DNA of 7,970 nucleotides from Desulfobacterales bacterium (lineage in GTDB: Bacteria > Desulfobacterota > Desulfobacteria > Desulfobacterales > Desulfobacteraceae): positions 1 to 7,970 of the forward strand of contig JAKSBO010000353.1 of assembly GCA_022361095.1 (NCBI GenBank), in the 5' to 3' direction. Numbering within the stretch: position 1 is the first letter of the stretch; the number at the start of each line of letters is the position of its first letter. The notes below the pieces were generated by a model. It worked only from the letters and a program-made list of their open reading frames with translations, ran no database searches and was not told the origin of the DNA. This document shows, piece by piece, positions 7,901 to 7,970 of the stretch. The position numbers and the translations under genes were made by a program.

Positions 7901-7970
7901 CAGGTTGACGGTATAGGCGGTAATGAAATGGGTGAGAAAAAAGCGTTTTTCATCCAGGGGGCAGGCATAC
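4961..7970 (-). CDS. ABC-2-type transporter permease fused to a degenerate M1 aminopeptidase-like domain, N-terminus cut by window edge
   Basis: This is an inner-membrane ABC transporter permease with a large C-terminal extracytoplasmic domain. Numbering starts at the Met at 7871-7873, but this is not the true start: the frame stays open to base 7970 (32 more residues, partly hydrophobic), so the start lies outside. Hydrophobic segments lie near residues 26-48, 55-75, 117-136, 204-223, 246-263, 287-311, 338-374 (two), 407-426 and 453-471, with a hydrophilic loop at 140-200 between two membrane modules. After the last segment, about 500 residues resemble M1 peptidases: a beta-rich N-terminal part (from about 510) and then a helical part. 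The key sites are changed: the GAMEN-like site reads YAMAG (791-795), HEXXH is replaced by RDLIR (824-828), and the downstream zinc-binding Glu is absent from WTALPSALAL (847-856). The fold-associated KG motif in GNKGTMALYKL (904-914) remains. It is therefore probably inactive as a peptidase. Permeases of this kind normally work with a separate ABC ATPase, perhaps encoded just beyond 7970. Substrate unknown. It ends at TAA 4961-4963. Confidence 0.88.
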   Translation of the reverse strand, partial: YACPLDEKRFFLTHFITAYTVNLFLVAAYPAGMVLIKYSGLGEPHQLGPTPWLELIHGYLIFCVPNLFVLTAVCFFCLVHVRRISAAYIGVVGLTVLFVASEVMSENSPYRFFLEVMDPFGYVYCKLLVQELPVAMKNSGFLPMTASFWINRLFWILLGLSGLYLSYKRFSFQYFLKAPKGSMRQKTARQNNESASSLGDGVPIPDVLCQYGRKENLFKVLRLAKVEFLSVVRPASFKIIFGLLIFIIFMQNLFWNSTYYIGHQVPLTSGMCNVRLANGFLFMVILMLLAGELFYKERTGGFWQITGATPSPTWVLQVPKLLAMFAVAFVFALSIFLGGICAQALQGFWDMDLALYIGDIFGYKFGWITYMFNIVLVFFLAGLFNNRYLTHVVAVGYYLFIIISFDIGLIEQVRFGYSLVPGLDDYSEMMGYGIWETSSFFFFLMWAALAVVFVLAGIQFWRRGIEQRVFSLKRVFAGELTPGAKAAGLAGLLVFFLLQGFIVRQSSGLRNYISSDQADAEAALYETTYAQAAGTNQLTQQVDEVRIDLFPGQRKAEYAATVTLANFSTEPLGTLYLNVDAHTDISMLTLEALPLDPAKRDIALGMSVYDLPDPIQPGEKATLLIKAVRRYRGFPQTAEEPQADLAFNGLFLTEALHLTGFDEDKTLRDNRDRENYHLTKLSSRLDPIDDTYGLRRGFVSPWQKSGGRQTLNLTVSTSVPQQPFAPGRLIREWQEGGRNYAFFQVDTTKMVQPYVGSARYLSRKSLLEQVDVNLLYHPGHDYNLDEFQQAIEAGLAFINTALGIYPYSELRVAEIPYYQEDSYAMAGAIALSEKEGWYGDCNVGEIRGYIQYVLARDLIRQWIAANSFIADVQGADMIWTALPSALALQVVESRVGVREVEALFAKMRKTYHKDRTNEPIKEPPLIFADHIDYLEGNKGTMALYKLAGNIGFDRFNRFVGKWVTESAGPLVFYDFYEKLKKAGGVDPELCRLFEQVEEDVAL

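Overview
The window holds two long genes, both on the minus strand and both cut by a window edge, separated by a 365-bp intergenic gap. No RNA gene, insertion sequence, CRISPR array or phage gene is visible. Composition is moderately GC-rich with strong codon bias, which produces many long antisense shadow frames. Giant kinase-ATPase-sensor proteins and large ABC permease fusions, together with this composition, suggest a signalling-rich Gram-negative bacterium. Something in the Desulfobacterota (Deltaproteobacteria) is my best guess, but nothing here fixes the taxon.

Reading along the minus strand, the first gene runs from beyond base 7970 to a TAA at 4961-4963. It encodes a polytopic ABC-2-type permease whose C-terminal half is a large extracytoplasmic domain with the layout of an M1 (gluzincin) aminopeptidase. 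All recognisable catalytic and zinc positions of that domain are replaced, so it looks like a pseudo-peptidase fused to a transporter. Its start codon and the first part of its membrane domain lie outside the window.

The gap (4596-4960) carries several small inverted repeats, a perfect 16-bp A/T palindrome, a plausible sigma70-type promoter and a ribosome binding site for the next gene. It has no convincing intrinsic terminator.

The second gene starts at ATG 4595 and stays open, without stop or frameshift, to base 1 (1531 complete codons). It encodes a signalling protein in the order Ser/Thr protein kinase, AAA/STAND-type ATPase, long alpha-helical repeat region, GAF domain, coiled coil. The last visible residues match the opening motif of a GGDEF (diguanylate cyclase) domain. 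The better-known relatives of this layout end in a histidine kinase, so this one probably couples kinase and ATPase input to cyclic-di-GMP synthesis. The two genes share a strand but not obviously a function, and the gap and separate promoter argue that the second can be transcribed on its own.
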